Of a stretch of DNA of 64,000 bases, positions 55,288 to 63,888 are shown piece after piece. Source of the stretch: Nitrospirota bacterium (GTDB lineage Bacteria > Nitrospirota > Leptospirillia > Leptospirillales > Leptospirillaceae); assembly GCA_021801345.1 (NCBI GenBank), contig JAJYYA010000003.1, forward strand, positions 24,372-88,371, read 5' to 3'. Made by a program: the position numbers and the translations under genes. The notes under the pieces were generated by a model that was not told where the DNA came from, did not search any database, and saw only the letters and a list, made by a program, of their open reading frames with translations. The first letter of the stretch is position 1. Each line of letters starts with the position of its first letter.

Positions 55288-56763
55288 TCAACTCCCGCCT
55301 GACGGGGATCGGCGGGAAGAAGGGTGCGGCATGGGCGAATCTTCCCCCGTCTTTCTAGACTCTTCCGCCTCCCTTTCCCCCTTGAGACGACGGTCCAGAG
55401 CCCATCGGCTGATACCGAGGAACTCTGCCGCCCGACTCTTGTTGCCCCCCGACCGGGCGAGGACATCGGCGATCAGTCGCCGCTCGATGCCTTCGAGAGT
55501 GTCCTCCCCCATACGGAAGGGAACGGAGAGAAGATGGGGATCTTCAGGGGAGGGGTCGGGAGAGGGGAGAAGAAGCGACGGAGATCCTCCGGACCGAAGG
55601 TCGGCGGGAAAGTGGACCGCCTCGAGCTGGGTCCCCCCGCAGAAGAGGACCGCCCGTTCGATGAGATTCGAAAGCTCCCGGATATTGCCGGGATACGTAT
55701 ACTCGCGCAGGATCCGCTGGGAGGCCGGGGAGATGCGGAGAATCTTCTTTCGAAAGGTCTGGGCCGACTGGTGAAGGAATCGCTCGGCCAACGGAACGAT
55801 ATCCTCGCTCCGTTCCCGAAGCGGCGGAATGGACAGGGTCACGACATTGAGGCGGTAATAGAGATCCTCCCGGAACCGGCCTTCTTTCACAGCGATCCGC
55901 AGGTCCCGGTGAGTGGCCGCCATAAAGCGGACATTGACCGGAAAGGGGGCACCGCCTCCCACCCGACGGATGGTCCTCTCCTCGATGACCCGCAGGAGCT
56001 TGGCCTGGAGGGGCAGGGGCAGATCGCCTATCTCGTCGAGGAGGACCGTCCCCCCCTCCGCGAGCTCCACGAGACCGATCCGGCGGCCGGAAGCTCCGGT
56101 AAAGGACCCCTTTTCGTAGCCGAAGAGCTCGCTCTCGAAGAGTTCGGCGGGAATGGCCGGACAGTCCACCTCGATGAAGGGGCGATCCCCGGAGGGTCCG
56201 TTGTAATGCAGGACCTTGGCCACATACTCTTTGCCGCTACCGGTCTCCCCCTGCAGAAGAACCGTCACCCGGTCGTTGGGGACAAGTCCGGCCAGCTGGT
56301 CCCGGAGAGCGGCCCCTGCCGGACTCTCGGCCACCATCCGTTCGAGGGCGTAGCGGCCCGACTCCCGACCCGTCCAATAACGCGCCTCCCGGGAGAGGGA
56401 CAAGAAGCGCGCGGCATTCGAAAGGGAGAGAAACAGCTCATCGAGGTCGATGTTCTTGGTGACGAAGTCGAAGGCACCGAGGCGCATCGCCTCAACAGCG
56501 TCCTTGACGGTGCCCCGGGCGGTGAGGAGAATCACGGGGATCTCGAGGTCGCCGGCCCGGACCTCCTTGAGAAGATCGAGGCCAGAAAGACCCGGCATCA
56601 CCATATCCAAAACGAGAATATCGGGAGGGGAGGACCTGAGGAGGGACAGGCCCTCCTCCCCGCTTTTGGCCGTCGAAACGATATATCCCCGCTCTGAGAG
56701 TCTCAGGGCAAAGGACTCCCGGATAAGCGGTTCGTCTTCCACAAGCAGAATCGTCGAAATCAT
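55288..56763 (-). CDS. NtrC-family sigma-54-dependent response regulator
   Basis: Receiver domain (residues 1-120) with acidic pocket VEDEP and phosphorylation site Asp53 in VLDMVMPG. The AAA+ domain has Walker A GETGSGKE, the sigma-54 contact loop ELFGYEKGSFTGA (GSFTGA in place of GAFTGA), GGTVLLDEIGDLPL and the R-finger region FREDLYYRLNVV. A C-terminal Fis-type helix-turn-helix contains NKSRAAEFLGISRWALDRRL. It has 491 residues. The start overlaps the kinase gene by four bases. It should activate sigma-54 promoters, most likely the one at 63025-63040. Confidence 0.93.
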   Translation of the reverse strand: MISTILLVEDEPLIRESFALRLSERGYIVSTAKSGEEGLSLLRSSPPDILVLDMVMPGLSGLDLLKEVRAGDLEIPVILLTARGTVKDAVEAMRLGAFDFVTKNIDLDELFLSLSNAARFLSLSREARYWTGRESGRYALERMVAESPAGAALRDQLAGLVPNDRVTVLLQGETGSGKEYVAKVLHYNGPSGDRPFIEVDCPAIPAELFESELFGYEKGSFTGASGRRIGLVELAEGGTVLLDEIGDLPLPLQAKLLRVIEERTIRRVGGGAPFPVNVRFMAATHRDLRIAVKEGRFREDLYYRLNVVTLSIPPLRERSEDIVPLAERFLHQSAQTFRKKILRISPASQRILREYTYPGNIRELSNLIERAVLFCGGTQLEAVHFPADLRSGGSPSLLLPSPDPSPEDPHLLSVPFRMGEDTLEGIERRLIADVLARSGGNKSRAAEFLGISRWALDRRLKGEREAEESRKTGEDSPMPHPSSRRSPSGGS

Positions 56764-58742
56764 GCTCTCTCCTGTCTTAACGGAATCCAGACCGTCGCCC
56801 GGACCCCACCCCCCTCCGGACTTTCGATCGAAAGCGTCCCCCGGTGGCGATCGACGATATCCCGGCAGATGGTCAGTCCGAGTCCCACACCCTTGGCCTT
56901 GCCATGGGTAAAGAAGGGCTCGTTGAGCCTTTTGAGAAGAGATTCGGGGATCCCGGGCCCCGAATCGACAAGCCGGACGCTTACCCCTTCGCCCCCCGGA
57001 CGGTCGTCCCGGAAGAGGGCGACGGAGAGGGTCCCGCCGCCGGTCGACATGGCGTCTAAAGCGTTCATTGCCAGATTCAGGAAGACCTGCTGAAGCGGTC
57101 CCCGCGCCCCCTCCACCATCGGAAGCGACTCTTCCACAGCAAGGCTCGCCTGGACCTGACGCTTCCGGAAGGCCTCCTCAAGAAGCGACTGCGTATCCCG
57201 GACGAGCTCTTCAAGCGCAATCGGAGTGAACTCGAAGCTCCGGGGGCGAAGCTGAGAGAGGTGGGCCCCCAGAAGCTCGTCGATCCTTCGGGCTTCGCTC
57301 GCGATCAGCGACACTTGGCGCCGGAGGGTCTCGGGAAGATCCCGGGCCTGGCCCATGTGGTCGGCCAGACTTCCAATGCCGATGAGGGGGTTCCGGATTT
57401 CATGGAGAAGACCTCCCGCCAGCTGCCCGACAAGACGGATCTGTTCCGTCTGTCTGAGCGCCTCCAAAAACCTCTCCCGCTCGGAAAGGTCGGTCAGGAT
57501 CGCGAGAAAGTACCGGATGGTATTGTCGGGATCCATGACGGGGCTGATGTTCTCCCAGACCAGAAACTCGCTTTTGTCCTTGCGGCGGTTGATGAATCGG
57601 CCGGTGTAGGGCTTTCCCGAGAGCAGCGTCTGCCAGAGGAGGTCGTAGAACTCCGGGGGCTGGCGACCGGAGGAGAGAAGCCGGGGGGTGCGTCCGGTGG
57701 CCTCGGCGCGGCTCCACCCGGACATCCGCTCCATTGCCGGATTCCACTCGAGGATCACTCCCCGGATGTCTGTGAGGATCACTCCGTCCTGGAGCTGGGC
57801 GAAGAGCCGCTTGTAAAGAGAGAGCTGGGTTTCTTCCCTCTTCCAGCGCTCGAGCAGAGTCGCAATGGTGTTCGCGACCGTCTCGAGAAAGCCGATCTCG
57901 CTCTTGTCGAAGCGCCTTACCGAGACGGTGTGCGCGCTCATGGCCCCGAGGACCTGGTCGTGGAACATCATCGGCACGCTCACCCCCGAGCGGACCTTGT
58001 GCTCCGACAGGAGAAGCGAAGGGGAGAACCGGGTCTCGGTGAGAAGATCGTCGACGACCACTGGCTGCTTTTGTCGTATGGCAAAACCCGCCTGGGAGTG
58101 GATCCCTCCCTCCTGAACATAGCTCCCCACAAGCCCCGGTCGCCACCCGACCCCCGCCAAAAGGTGCAAAAGGGGATCGGAGTCCCCCGGGATCAGGATT
58201 TTGCAAAACTCCACGTCCAGTGCCCGCGCCGTCTCCCGGGCCGCCACGGAGGCGATTTCGGAGAGCTCCGCCCCCTTGACGGCCAGATGGGCGATCTTTC
58301 CCAGAACCTCCTGATAGCGGCCGAAGGCAAGCGTCTCCCGGGAAAGAACCTCAAGATCGGTCATGTCCTGAACATGCATCAGGATCTTCCCCTCTTCCCC
58401 CTTCTCCGGAGAGAGAAGGGTCGTCTGACAGTCGACGATCCGCGCATGCCCCTCACGGGTCACTCCCGCAAACTTCCTCCGAAGCTCCGTATGGCCGGAG
58501 GCGGTCTCCCGGGCCTGGGCGAGCAGAAGGCCCTCGAGCGGATGGAGACCCCCGTCGGAACCGGCCACGGAAAGATCCTCCAGGATGCGGGCGCAGGCCG
58601 GGGTGCGAAAGAGGATCCGGCCCTGGAGGTCGAAGAGGCAGAAGCCGCCGGGACCCTCCTCTCCCGGACCGCGAGAGAGGATCCTCTCCAGAGAAATTGT
58701 AAAGGACAGCGTTCCCGGAAAGTCGCGTTTTCCCTCTGACAT
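56760..58742 (-). CDS. soluble PAS-GAF-PAS histidine kinase
   Basis: The 660-residue sensor has no membrane helix. A PAS-like domain (about 30-130) is followed by a GAF domain (about 145-300, with GFAIRQKQPVVVDDLL) and a second PAS (about 305-425, with GVILTDIRGVILEWNPAMERM). The H box is GGLLHEIRNPL with His447. The ATPase has N box NLAMNALDAM, G1 VDSGPGIP and G2 GVGLGL. ATG 58742 lies one base after the dabA stop. Its cognate regulator follows with a four-base overlap. The signal is unknown; a soluble GAF sensor could read a cytoplasmic metabolite. Confidence 0.92.
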   Translation of the reverse strand: MSEGKRDFPGTLSFTISLERILSRGPGEEGPGGFCLFDLQGRILFRTPACARILEDLSVAGSDGGLHPLEGLLLAQARETASGHTELRRKFAGVTREGHARIVDCQTTLLSPEKGEEGKILMHVQDMTDLEVLSRETLAFGRYQEVLGKIAHLAVKGAELSEIASVAARETARALDVEFCKILIPGDSDPLLHLLAGVGWRPGLVGSYVQEGGIHSQAGFAIRQKQPVVVDDLLTETRFSPSLLLSEHKVRSGVSVPMMFHDQVLGAMSAHTVSVRRFDKSEIGFLETVANTIATLLERWKREETQLSLYKRLFAQLQDGVILTDIRGVILEWNPAMERMSGWSRAEATGRTPRLLSSGRQPPEFYDLLWQTLLSGKPYTGRFINRRKDKSEFLVWENISPVMDPDNTIRYFLAILTDLSERERFLEALRQTEQIRLVGQLAGGLLHEIRNPLIGIGSLADHMGQARDLPETLRRQVSLIASEARRIDELLGAHLSQLRPRSFEFTPIALEELVRDTQSLLEEAFRKRQVQASLAVEESLPMVEGARGPLQQVFLNLAMNALDAMSTGGGTLSVALFRDDRPGGEGVSVRLVDSGPGIPESLLKRLNEPFFTHGKAKGVGLGLTICRDIVDRHRGTLSIESPEGGGVRATVWIPLRQERA

Positions 58743-58743
58743 A

Positions 58744-61260
58744 TCAGACTCCTCCTGTCCGGGACGAACGAAGGGCCCCGTTCTCCTCTCCTTCTTCACG
58801 GACCCATTCTCCTCCGCGCCGCCGTCTTTCCGGAAGATCTCCCGGGACAAGGCGGAAGAGATAAAGCCACCCGTTGTCGACCAGATCGCGAAGCAGACCA
58901 TGCGAGTCGATAATACGATCGATCGGCTCGCGGGGAGCCTCGACAAGAACGCAAAGCCTCAGCGGTTCATGGACGAACCTCTCCCCGTCGTGCAGGGACT
59001 GGAGGGCCAGGCCGGTACGAAGATCTCCGCCGTTGCCTTCGAAGACTCCGATCGCCCCTCCCACCACATTGTGGAGGACCTTGTTGCCGCAACCGAAGCG
59101 CCGGTTGTCCACCACCGATCCATAATACTGCATGTTGATCCAGTGTCCTACGACCAGGGGAGCGGTCAGGATCAGTTCAAGGGTCGCAAAATCCGGATCC
59201 TTTTGCCAGTCGTAGTCGTGAAGAAAGGCCCGGCCCGACAGATTTCTTCCAAAGGTCCGCCGCCTCGGGGCCGCGATGAAGGAGGCGTTTCCGGCCAGAC
59301 CCCATTCGGGACGGACTTCGGACCAGTCCCGCCCACGGCGCCTGACAACCTTCGCCAGAGACTCGATCGACAGGGAGCGCTCTCCAAAAAGGGCGGCCCT
59401 TTCCCTGCGGGCAAGCTCTCCTGCCTGCTCGAGATCCAATCGGAGGCGCACAAGCTCTGTCTTTCGCCACTCCGGAAAAGAGGGATCCTCGAAAAGGGTG
59501 ACGGCATCGGTCGTGGTATCGTGGAGGGCCGCAATAAACCGCGTCTCCTCGGGGATAAAAATGCCGGCCTCCGCCACACCCTTACGTGTTCCCGGATCGT
59601 TGAGGAGAGCGGCCGCAATGCGGGCGCTGGCCTCTCCGCTCTGCCCGGCGCAAGCCCCGCAATCGAGGGCACTGGCCTGGGGATTGTTGGCCGTGCTGGA
59701 CCCGTGCCCCACCAGGAGGACGATCCTGGGGAACCGATCGACTAAGCCCATGTTCCGAAGAATGGCGGCCGCCACGCGCGGACGCTCCTCAGAAGGAATT
59801 CCCGTCTCTTTGGAGACCCCGTCGAGATCGGGGGCAAGAGAGTTCCTCTCCTGCTCGCGAAGCCCCAGGTGGCGGGGAGGAGGAGCGGCCCCCCCGATCC
59901 CCAGCACCCCAGACAGAAGCTTTCCTGCAAAGAGAAGTCCCACCGACTCCACAAAAGAGAAGGCGGAGGAGGCGGACGTCTTGAAGATCTTCCATGCCTT
60001 TTCGGTACCGAGCCGGACTTCCCGGCGAGATCCCAGCCGCTCATCCTCCACGCCGGCCCCTCGGTCCGGCCGCTCTTCGATCCGGTAGGCGGGAGAGAAC
60101 AGGACCGGAAGATGGGCATTCTCTCCCGAGGTGCCGATGGAGCGAACCGCGACAGGGATGCCGAAGAATCCCGCAAATCCAGCGGTCTCCACTCCAGTCG
60201 CGACGTGTTCCAGCGCGCGGCGGAAGATCTCCGAGCGCACGTCGATGCAGAAGACCGCAAGCGCCCGGGGGGAGGGCGACATCTCGCTCTCTTCCGGCTG
60301 GGATCCTCGCTCTTTCAAGAGCGAAAAAAGAGACTTCCGGTATCCCCTCTCCAAGGCGCTCTGGAGGACAACATCGATCTCCCTCTCCCCCCGCGCAGAC
60401 TCATCCCCGACCCTCTGCCTTTCACGCCACTGCGCAAGCCTTTTCTCCCGGAGCCGCAAAAGCGCCTTTTTCGGGGCCGTCCTGAAAAGGATCCGTTCCC
60501 AGGCCATCCTGATGGCGAGAAGATCTCGCATGGCCGTCTCTTTATTTCCCGAAAGCTCGGCCTGCCAGAGCCGGTAGCGCGCCCAGGCGGCCCAGCCCCC
60601 CACGGAGAGAAACGCCGCATGCAGCCTGTCGTCTTCGAGATCGTCAGGAAGGGGGATCTCCTCCATGACACTGGCGATCACCGTCTCCGGATCTTGCGGA
60701 AGTTCAGAGACGATTTCGGGAACCCCCCCAAGGCCCGAGAGCCTTGGAACCAGGTCGATCATGGCCTGTGAACGCCATGCCTCAAAGAGAGACTGGGCTT
60801 TCCAGGGATTCTTCCAGAGGGACTGGCCCATATCGAACCAGGAGGCGCAGACCGGGCTGACACGCTCGATAACAAGCGTTTCCCAGCGACGGCCGTCGAT
60901 CTCCTCCCGAAGAGCTCCCACGAGAAGCGGCGCGGGGACCGGAGGAGGAGCTTCCCTTTCGATCCCTTTGAGAATGTCGGCACGATCGAGGTCACTTTGG
61001 CATTCCCGGAGAGCCGCATCCAGATCCTCGGAGCTGATCCTCCCCCTTCCGATCTGTTCCCTGTAGTAGGAGCGGGGCATGAAAAGGCCCGTTCCGGCGA
61101 CCCGGCCAAGGGTTTGATGAGCGTCTTCCCAGGCCTGGTCGACCAGCCCAAAGTACGGGCTGACAGCCACGAAGTGCTTGAGGGGCCAGAGGGGGGCGAT
61201 ACGCCGGCACACCCTGTCGATTCGCTCGGAAACGTCGTGAGGAAGCGGAGATGTTTTCAT
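58744..61260 (-). CDS. dabA: inorganic carbon transporter subunit DabA (DUF2309)
   Basis: Cytoplasmic carbonic-anhydrase-like subunit of the DAB bicarbonate/CO2-concentrating pump. All four zinc-site residues are present with the correct spacing: Cys338 and Asp340 in VFCIDVRSE, His519 in VGHGSST and Cys534 in LDCGACAG. It has 838 residues. The start overlaps dabB by four bases, with GGAGG before it. DabA works as a complex with the membrane protein DabB. The kinase gene follows one base after the stop. Confidence 0.95.
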   Translation of the reverse strand: MKTSPLPHDVSERIDRVCRRIAPLWPLKHFVAVSPYFGLVDQAWEDAHQTLGRVAGTGLFMPRSYYREQIGRGRISSEDLDAALRECQSDLDRADILKGIEREAPPPVPAPLLVGALREEIDGRRWETLVIERVSPVCASWFDMGQSLWKNPWKAQSLFEAWRSQAMIDLVPRLSGLGGVPEIVSELPQDPETVIASVMEEIPLPDDLEDDRLHAAFLSVGGWAAWARYRLWQAELSGNKETAMRDLLAIRMAWERILFRTAPKKALLRLREKRLAQWRERQRVGDESARGEREIDVVLQSALERGYRKSLFSLLKERGSQPEESEMSPSPRALAVFCIDVRSEIFRRALEHVATGVETAGFAGFFGIPVAVRSIGTSGENAHLPVLFSPAYRIEERPDRGAGVEDERLGSRREVRLGTEKAWKIFKTSASSAFSFVESVGLLFAGKLLSGVLGIGGAAPPPRHLGLREQERNSLAPDLDGVSKETGIPSEERPRVAAAILRNMGLVDRFPRIVLLVGHGSSTANNPQASALDCGACAGQSGEASARIAAALLNDPGTRKGVAEAGIFIPEETRFIAALHDTTTDAVTLFEDPSFPEWRKTELVRLRLDLEQAGELARRERAALFGERSLSIESLAKVVRRRGRDWSEVRPEWGLAGNASFIAAPRRRTFGRNLSGRAFLHDYDWQKDPDFATLELILTAPLVVGHWINMQYYGSVVDNRRFGCGNKVLHNVVGGAIGVFEGNGGDLRTGLALQSLHDGERFVHEPLRLCVLVEAPREPIDRIIDSHGLLRDLVDNGWLYLFRLVPGDLPERRRRGGEWVREEGEENGALRSSRTGGV

Positions 61261-62945
61261 GGAATGACCTCCCGTGAACGTGTGGTTTCATTGTGGGCGG
61301 AGAGGTAACGTCGTCCGTCGGGGGTTTCCGGACCGACCCAGGCTCGCCGCGGCTCAAGAAGGCGGTCTAAGAGAATATCGCTGTAAAGACCTGCGCCGAC
61401 GTGGACGTACACCTTTTTCCAAAAAGGCCGGTCCCCGAACAGGGGAAGAGTCTCCTCGATCCAGAGAAGTCCGAGAAAGACAATGGCCACTCCAGACAAA
61501 ATCGCGATCTGAAGAGGAGTCTCGGGCAATGGGGCGGAGAAAAGAACGCCTCCCAAAAAAAACTCGAAAAGGCGGTGAAGGGCGAATGTGGCCAAAGAGA
61601 CCAGAGCCACCAGAGCGGCCGTCGGGAGAAGCAGGGGAAATCCCGATCTCCCCCGGGCCGACAGTCCGGAGAGAAGAAGGCGGGCCAGGGCCACGGAAAG
61701 GATCGCCCCCAGAAGAAGGAGGGCGGGATCGTGCAGAAGGTCGGAGCCCAAGAGTCCTCCGGAAAGCAAGGTCAGGGCAATACCCGTTCCCAATGCCAGG
61801 AAGATCCGTCCCGGAGATCCGCCCAACATGGGAGACAGTGTCAGCTCGGGACCCCGAAAGGGCTCGACCACGCTTCCCGAAGAGAGAAACGCGTGGGCCT
61901 TGTAGAGCGAGTGGGCAATGATGTGCATAACCGCCACGCTGTAGAGCCCCAGACCGCATTCCAGGAGCATAAATCCCATCTGCGCGCTGGTCGACCAGGC
62001 CAGGGCTCCCTTGATATCGCTTGCGATCATCATGGCCAGGGCGGCCACAACGATTGTCGTCAGGGCGTTGACGATGAGAAGGTCCCGAAATCCCGTCGCA
62101 AGGGACAGGAGAGGGGAGGTCCTCAAAAACAAAAATGTCCCCGAATAGATGAGACCGGCATGCATAAGGGCCGAGACCGGCGTGGGCGCCTCCATCACCT
62201 GGATGAGCCATCCCTGGAGGGGGAACTGGGCGCTCTTCAGAACCACCGCCAGTATGAGAAGGCCGGCCGCCCCCCACAGAGGAAAGGAAAGGGTGGTCAG
62301 TCCGGAAAGTGCGGCCCCCAGACCCGAAAACCGGTCGGTATGAAGAGTCCGGGCCAGGATAAGAAAAGCCATGAGAAGCGCCGCGTCAGAGAGGCGATGC
62401 AGGAAGAACTTCTTGCGGGCAGCCAGACGGGCCTTCGGCCGGTCGGGGTAGAAGACGAGAAGGCGATGGAGGCAGATCCCCTTGGCCACCCATGAAAGAA
62501 GAAAGGCCCAGAGATTGTCCACCACGACCATGGTGAAGAAAAATCCCAAAGTCAGGCTCATGAATCGCATGAACTGACCCTCTCCCGGATCTCCGGCCAG
62601 ATAGCGCACCGAAAAACTGACAACGGCGAATCCCACGAAAGCGACGAGAAAGGCCATCGCAAGACTCAACGGATTGACTGCCACCCGGATCTCGAAGGCC
62701 CCCAGACCCCAGGGAAGAGAGCGAGAGATCCAGGGCAACGAACCGGAAAGACCCATTGAATAGGTCGAAATCGCCAAGACTGCGCACAGGAGAGCGAAGG
62801 CGGCCGAAGCCGTCGTGGCCCTTTTTATGAGGCGGGGATATCTATTTGCCACACCCAGGCCGGAGATTACCCCCGTGATCAACAAGGGCCAGGGAAGAAC
62901 GAGAAGACATGCCGAGGCGGCCGAAGATAACGTGAAAGAAAACAT
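61257..62945 (-). CDS. dabB: inorganic carbon transporter membrane subunit DabB (NuoL-like)
   Basis: Proton- or cation-conducting membrane protein related to complex I subunit L and Mrp antiporters. Well over ten hydrophobic helices are visible in 562 residues. The family core includes LKSAQFPLQGWLIQVMEAPTPVSALMHAG, quoted by its key part QGWLIQVMEAPTPVSA, and HIIAHSLYKAHAFLSSGS. Adjacent dabA makes the DabB identity firm, since no other nuo genes are near. AAGGAG lies six bases before the ATG. It is the first gene of the operon behind a sigma-54-type promoter. Confidence 0.94.
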   Translation of the reverse strand: MFSFTLSSAASACLLVLPWPLLITGVISGLGVANRYPRLIKRATTASAAFALLCAVLAISTYSMGLSGSLPWISRSLPWGLGAFEIRVAVNPLSLAMAFLVAFVGFAVVSFSVRYLAGDPGEGQFMRFMSLTLGFFFTMVVVDNLWAFLLSWVAKGICLHRLLVFYPDRPKARLAARKKFFLHRLSDAALLMAFLILARTLHTDRFSGLGAALSGLTTLSFPLWGAAGLLILAVVLKSAQFPLQGWLIQVMEAPTPVSALMHAGLIYSGTFLFLRTSPLLSLATGFRDLLIVNALTTIVVAALAMMIASDIKGALAWSTSAQMGFMLLECGLGLYSVAVMHIIAHSLYKAHAFLSSGSVVEPFRGPELTLSPMLGGSPGRIFLALGTGIALTLLSGGLLGSDLLHDPALLLLGAILSVALARLLLSGLSARGRSGFPLLLPTAALVALVSLATFALHRLFEFFLGGVLFSAPLPETPLQIAILSGVAIVFLGLLWIEETLPLFGDRPFWKKVYVHVGAGLYSDILLDRLLEPRRAWVGPETPDGRRYLSAHNETTRSREVIP

Positions 62946-63024
62946 GTCGGTCTCCTTTTTAAACGGGTCTCCCCTTTATAGAGTTGGGTCAGGGTCCTAA
63001 GACAAAGAGGGGATACCCGAGAAG

Positions 63025-63040
63025 AGCAATCGCCATGCCA
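63025..63040 (-). promoter_or_regulatory. sigma-54 (-24/-12) promoter of the dab operon
   Basis: Read on the minus strand, TGGCATG is followed by GCGA and TTGCT. This matches the consensus TGGCACG-N4-TTGCW with one mismatch, and the GG and GC pairs are exactly ten bases apart as the holoenzyme requires. The predicted start of transcription is near 63013, about 70 bases before the dabB ATG. The operon itself encodes a sigma-54 activator. Confidence 0.78.
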
Positions 63041-63100
63041 TTATAAAAATATGTTTTATAGAAATAACTTAAAAGATATCTTCCCATGGCGTCTTCCCCC

Positions 63101-63124
63101 GGAGCGTGCGATATCGCACGCTCC
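63101..63124. promoter_or_regulatory. 24-bp perfect palindrome, candidate activator-binding site
   Basis: The arms are GGAGCGTGCGAT and its exact reverse complement. Its centre lies about 100 bases upstream of the predicted dab transcription start, the usual place for a binding site of an NtrC-type activator. No T-tract follows on either strand, so it is not an intrinsic terminator. The palindrome is seen directly; its role is inferred. Confidence 0.7.
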
Positions 63125-63401
63125 GATCTCAACGGGAGCGGGAGGAAGGAGAGAGCGCTCTCTCTTACGAAAACCTGGCGACCAAACAGTGGAGGCAAAG
63201 AAATGATGAGTCCCTGGGAACCCTGCGGAAGAGCTTGGGAGAGGGAGTATGGTCCTCAGAAATGAAATCGAAGGGATTCGGGGGGACGGGGCCCCCTGGA
63301 GGGATCACGTTAACAAAAAAGGCAGGGCCAAAAGGAAAAATGTACGAAAATACGTTTTAAATAGATTATGTCATTGAAATTTTTAGAGAGAGAGTACTGC
63401 C
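63125..63401. other. intergenic stretch without recognised genes
   Basis: Between the palindrome and the lipoprotein terminator no frame gives a recognisable protein. The + strand frame from 63106 to 63360 has no ribosome-binding site or motif and begins inside the palindrome. GC-rich and AT-rich patches alternate. I see nothing else to annotate. Confidence 0.5.
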
Positions 63402-63447
63402 AAAAAATATCCCAAAAACAGATTTTTGTGTGGCTGTTTTTGGGATA
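63402..63447 (-). terminator. intrinsic terminator of the lipoprotein gene
   Basis: TATCCCAAAAACAG at 63408-63421 and CTGTTTTTGGGATA at 63434-63447 form a perfect 14-bp stem with a 12-base loop. On the minus strand it is followed by six Ts (63407-63402). It lies 29 bases after the lipoprotein stop. Confidence 0.9.
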
Positions 63448-63475
63448 CTACATTTGCGCTGTTTTAAAACAGGTT

Positions 63476-63784
63476 TTACTGACAGACAGCTGTCGCCCGG
63501 ACCTTGTAAAGCTGAACAAAGCCCAAGAAATCTCTCGTGCTTAGCTGTGTCTGAACATTAGACAACCGCCCGCTGGAGCATTGGGCAAGAAGGGCCTTGT
63601 TGGCCTCGACAGTGAGGTCTTTGGGTGCCGTAAGATGGAGGATGCCGGGATCCCCGCTGACAGTCGCATGAACCGTCTGTCCGGTTGTCCCTTTGGATTC
63701 CGAAATTGAACTGGAATTGATCGACACACAACCCGTTGTTGCAACAAATCCAAGAAGAATCCCAACGCCAAGTAGTTTTTTCAC
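63476..63784 (-). CDS. small predicted lipoprotein
   Basis: A 102-residue protein starting with GTG at 63784. The N-terminus MKKLLGVGILLGFVATTGC is a lipoprotein signal with the lipobox TTGC, so Cys19 would be lipidated after cleavage by LspA. The mature part is short and has two further Cys, one at AQCSSG and one as the penultimate residue, which may form a disulfide. I do not recognise a family. It has its own terminator and no neighbours in the same operon. Confidence 0.72.
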   Translation of the reverse strand: MKKLLGVGILLGFVATTGCVSINSSSISESKGTTGQTVHATVSGDPGILHLTAPKDLTVEANKALLAQCSSGRLSNVQTQLSTRDFLGFVQLYKVRATAVCQ

Positions 63785-63793
63785 CCTGTTTCA

Positions 63794-63850
63794 ACGCGCA
63801 GGAAGCCCCGGCCTTTAGGCCGGGGCTTTAGGCCGGGAAGGAATGCGCGT
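63794..63850. repeat. two-tier foldback structure upstream of tnpB
   Basis: An inner 11-bp hairpin (AAGCCCCGGCC at 63803-63813, TTTA loop, GGCCGGGGCTT at 63818-63828) is followed by a partial third copy, TTTAGGCCGGG. An outer pair, ACGCGCA at 63794-63800 and TGCGCGT at 63844-63850, encloses it. Subterminal hairpins of this kind are typical of IS200/IS605 element ends and of their guide-like RNAs. It lies 39 bases before the tnpB start. Confidence 0.7.
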
Positions 63851-63888
63851 GTTTTTAGACAAGCAACTTCTGTAGTAGAATATGACGA

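Noticed and set aside
57261..58739. 492-codon plus-strand frame opposite the histidine kinase
   Set aside because: Shadow of a kinase with clear domains on the other strand; no start signal or recognisable protein.
62989..63198. Minus-strand frame of 69 codons upstream of dabB
   Set aside because: It spans the sigma-54 promoter and the palindrome and has no ribosome-binding site or similarity.
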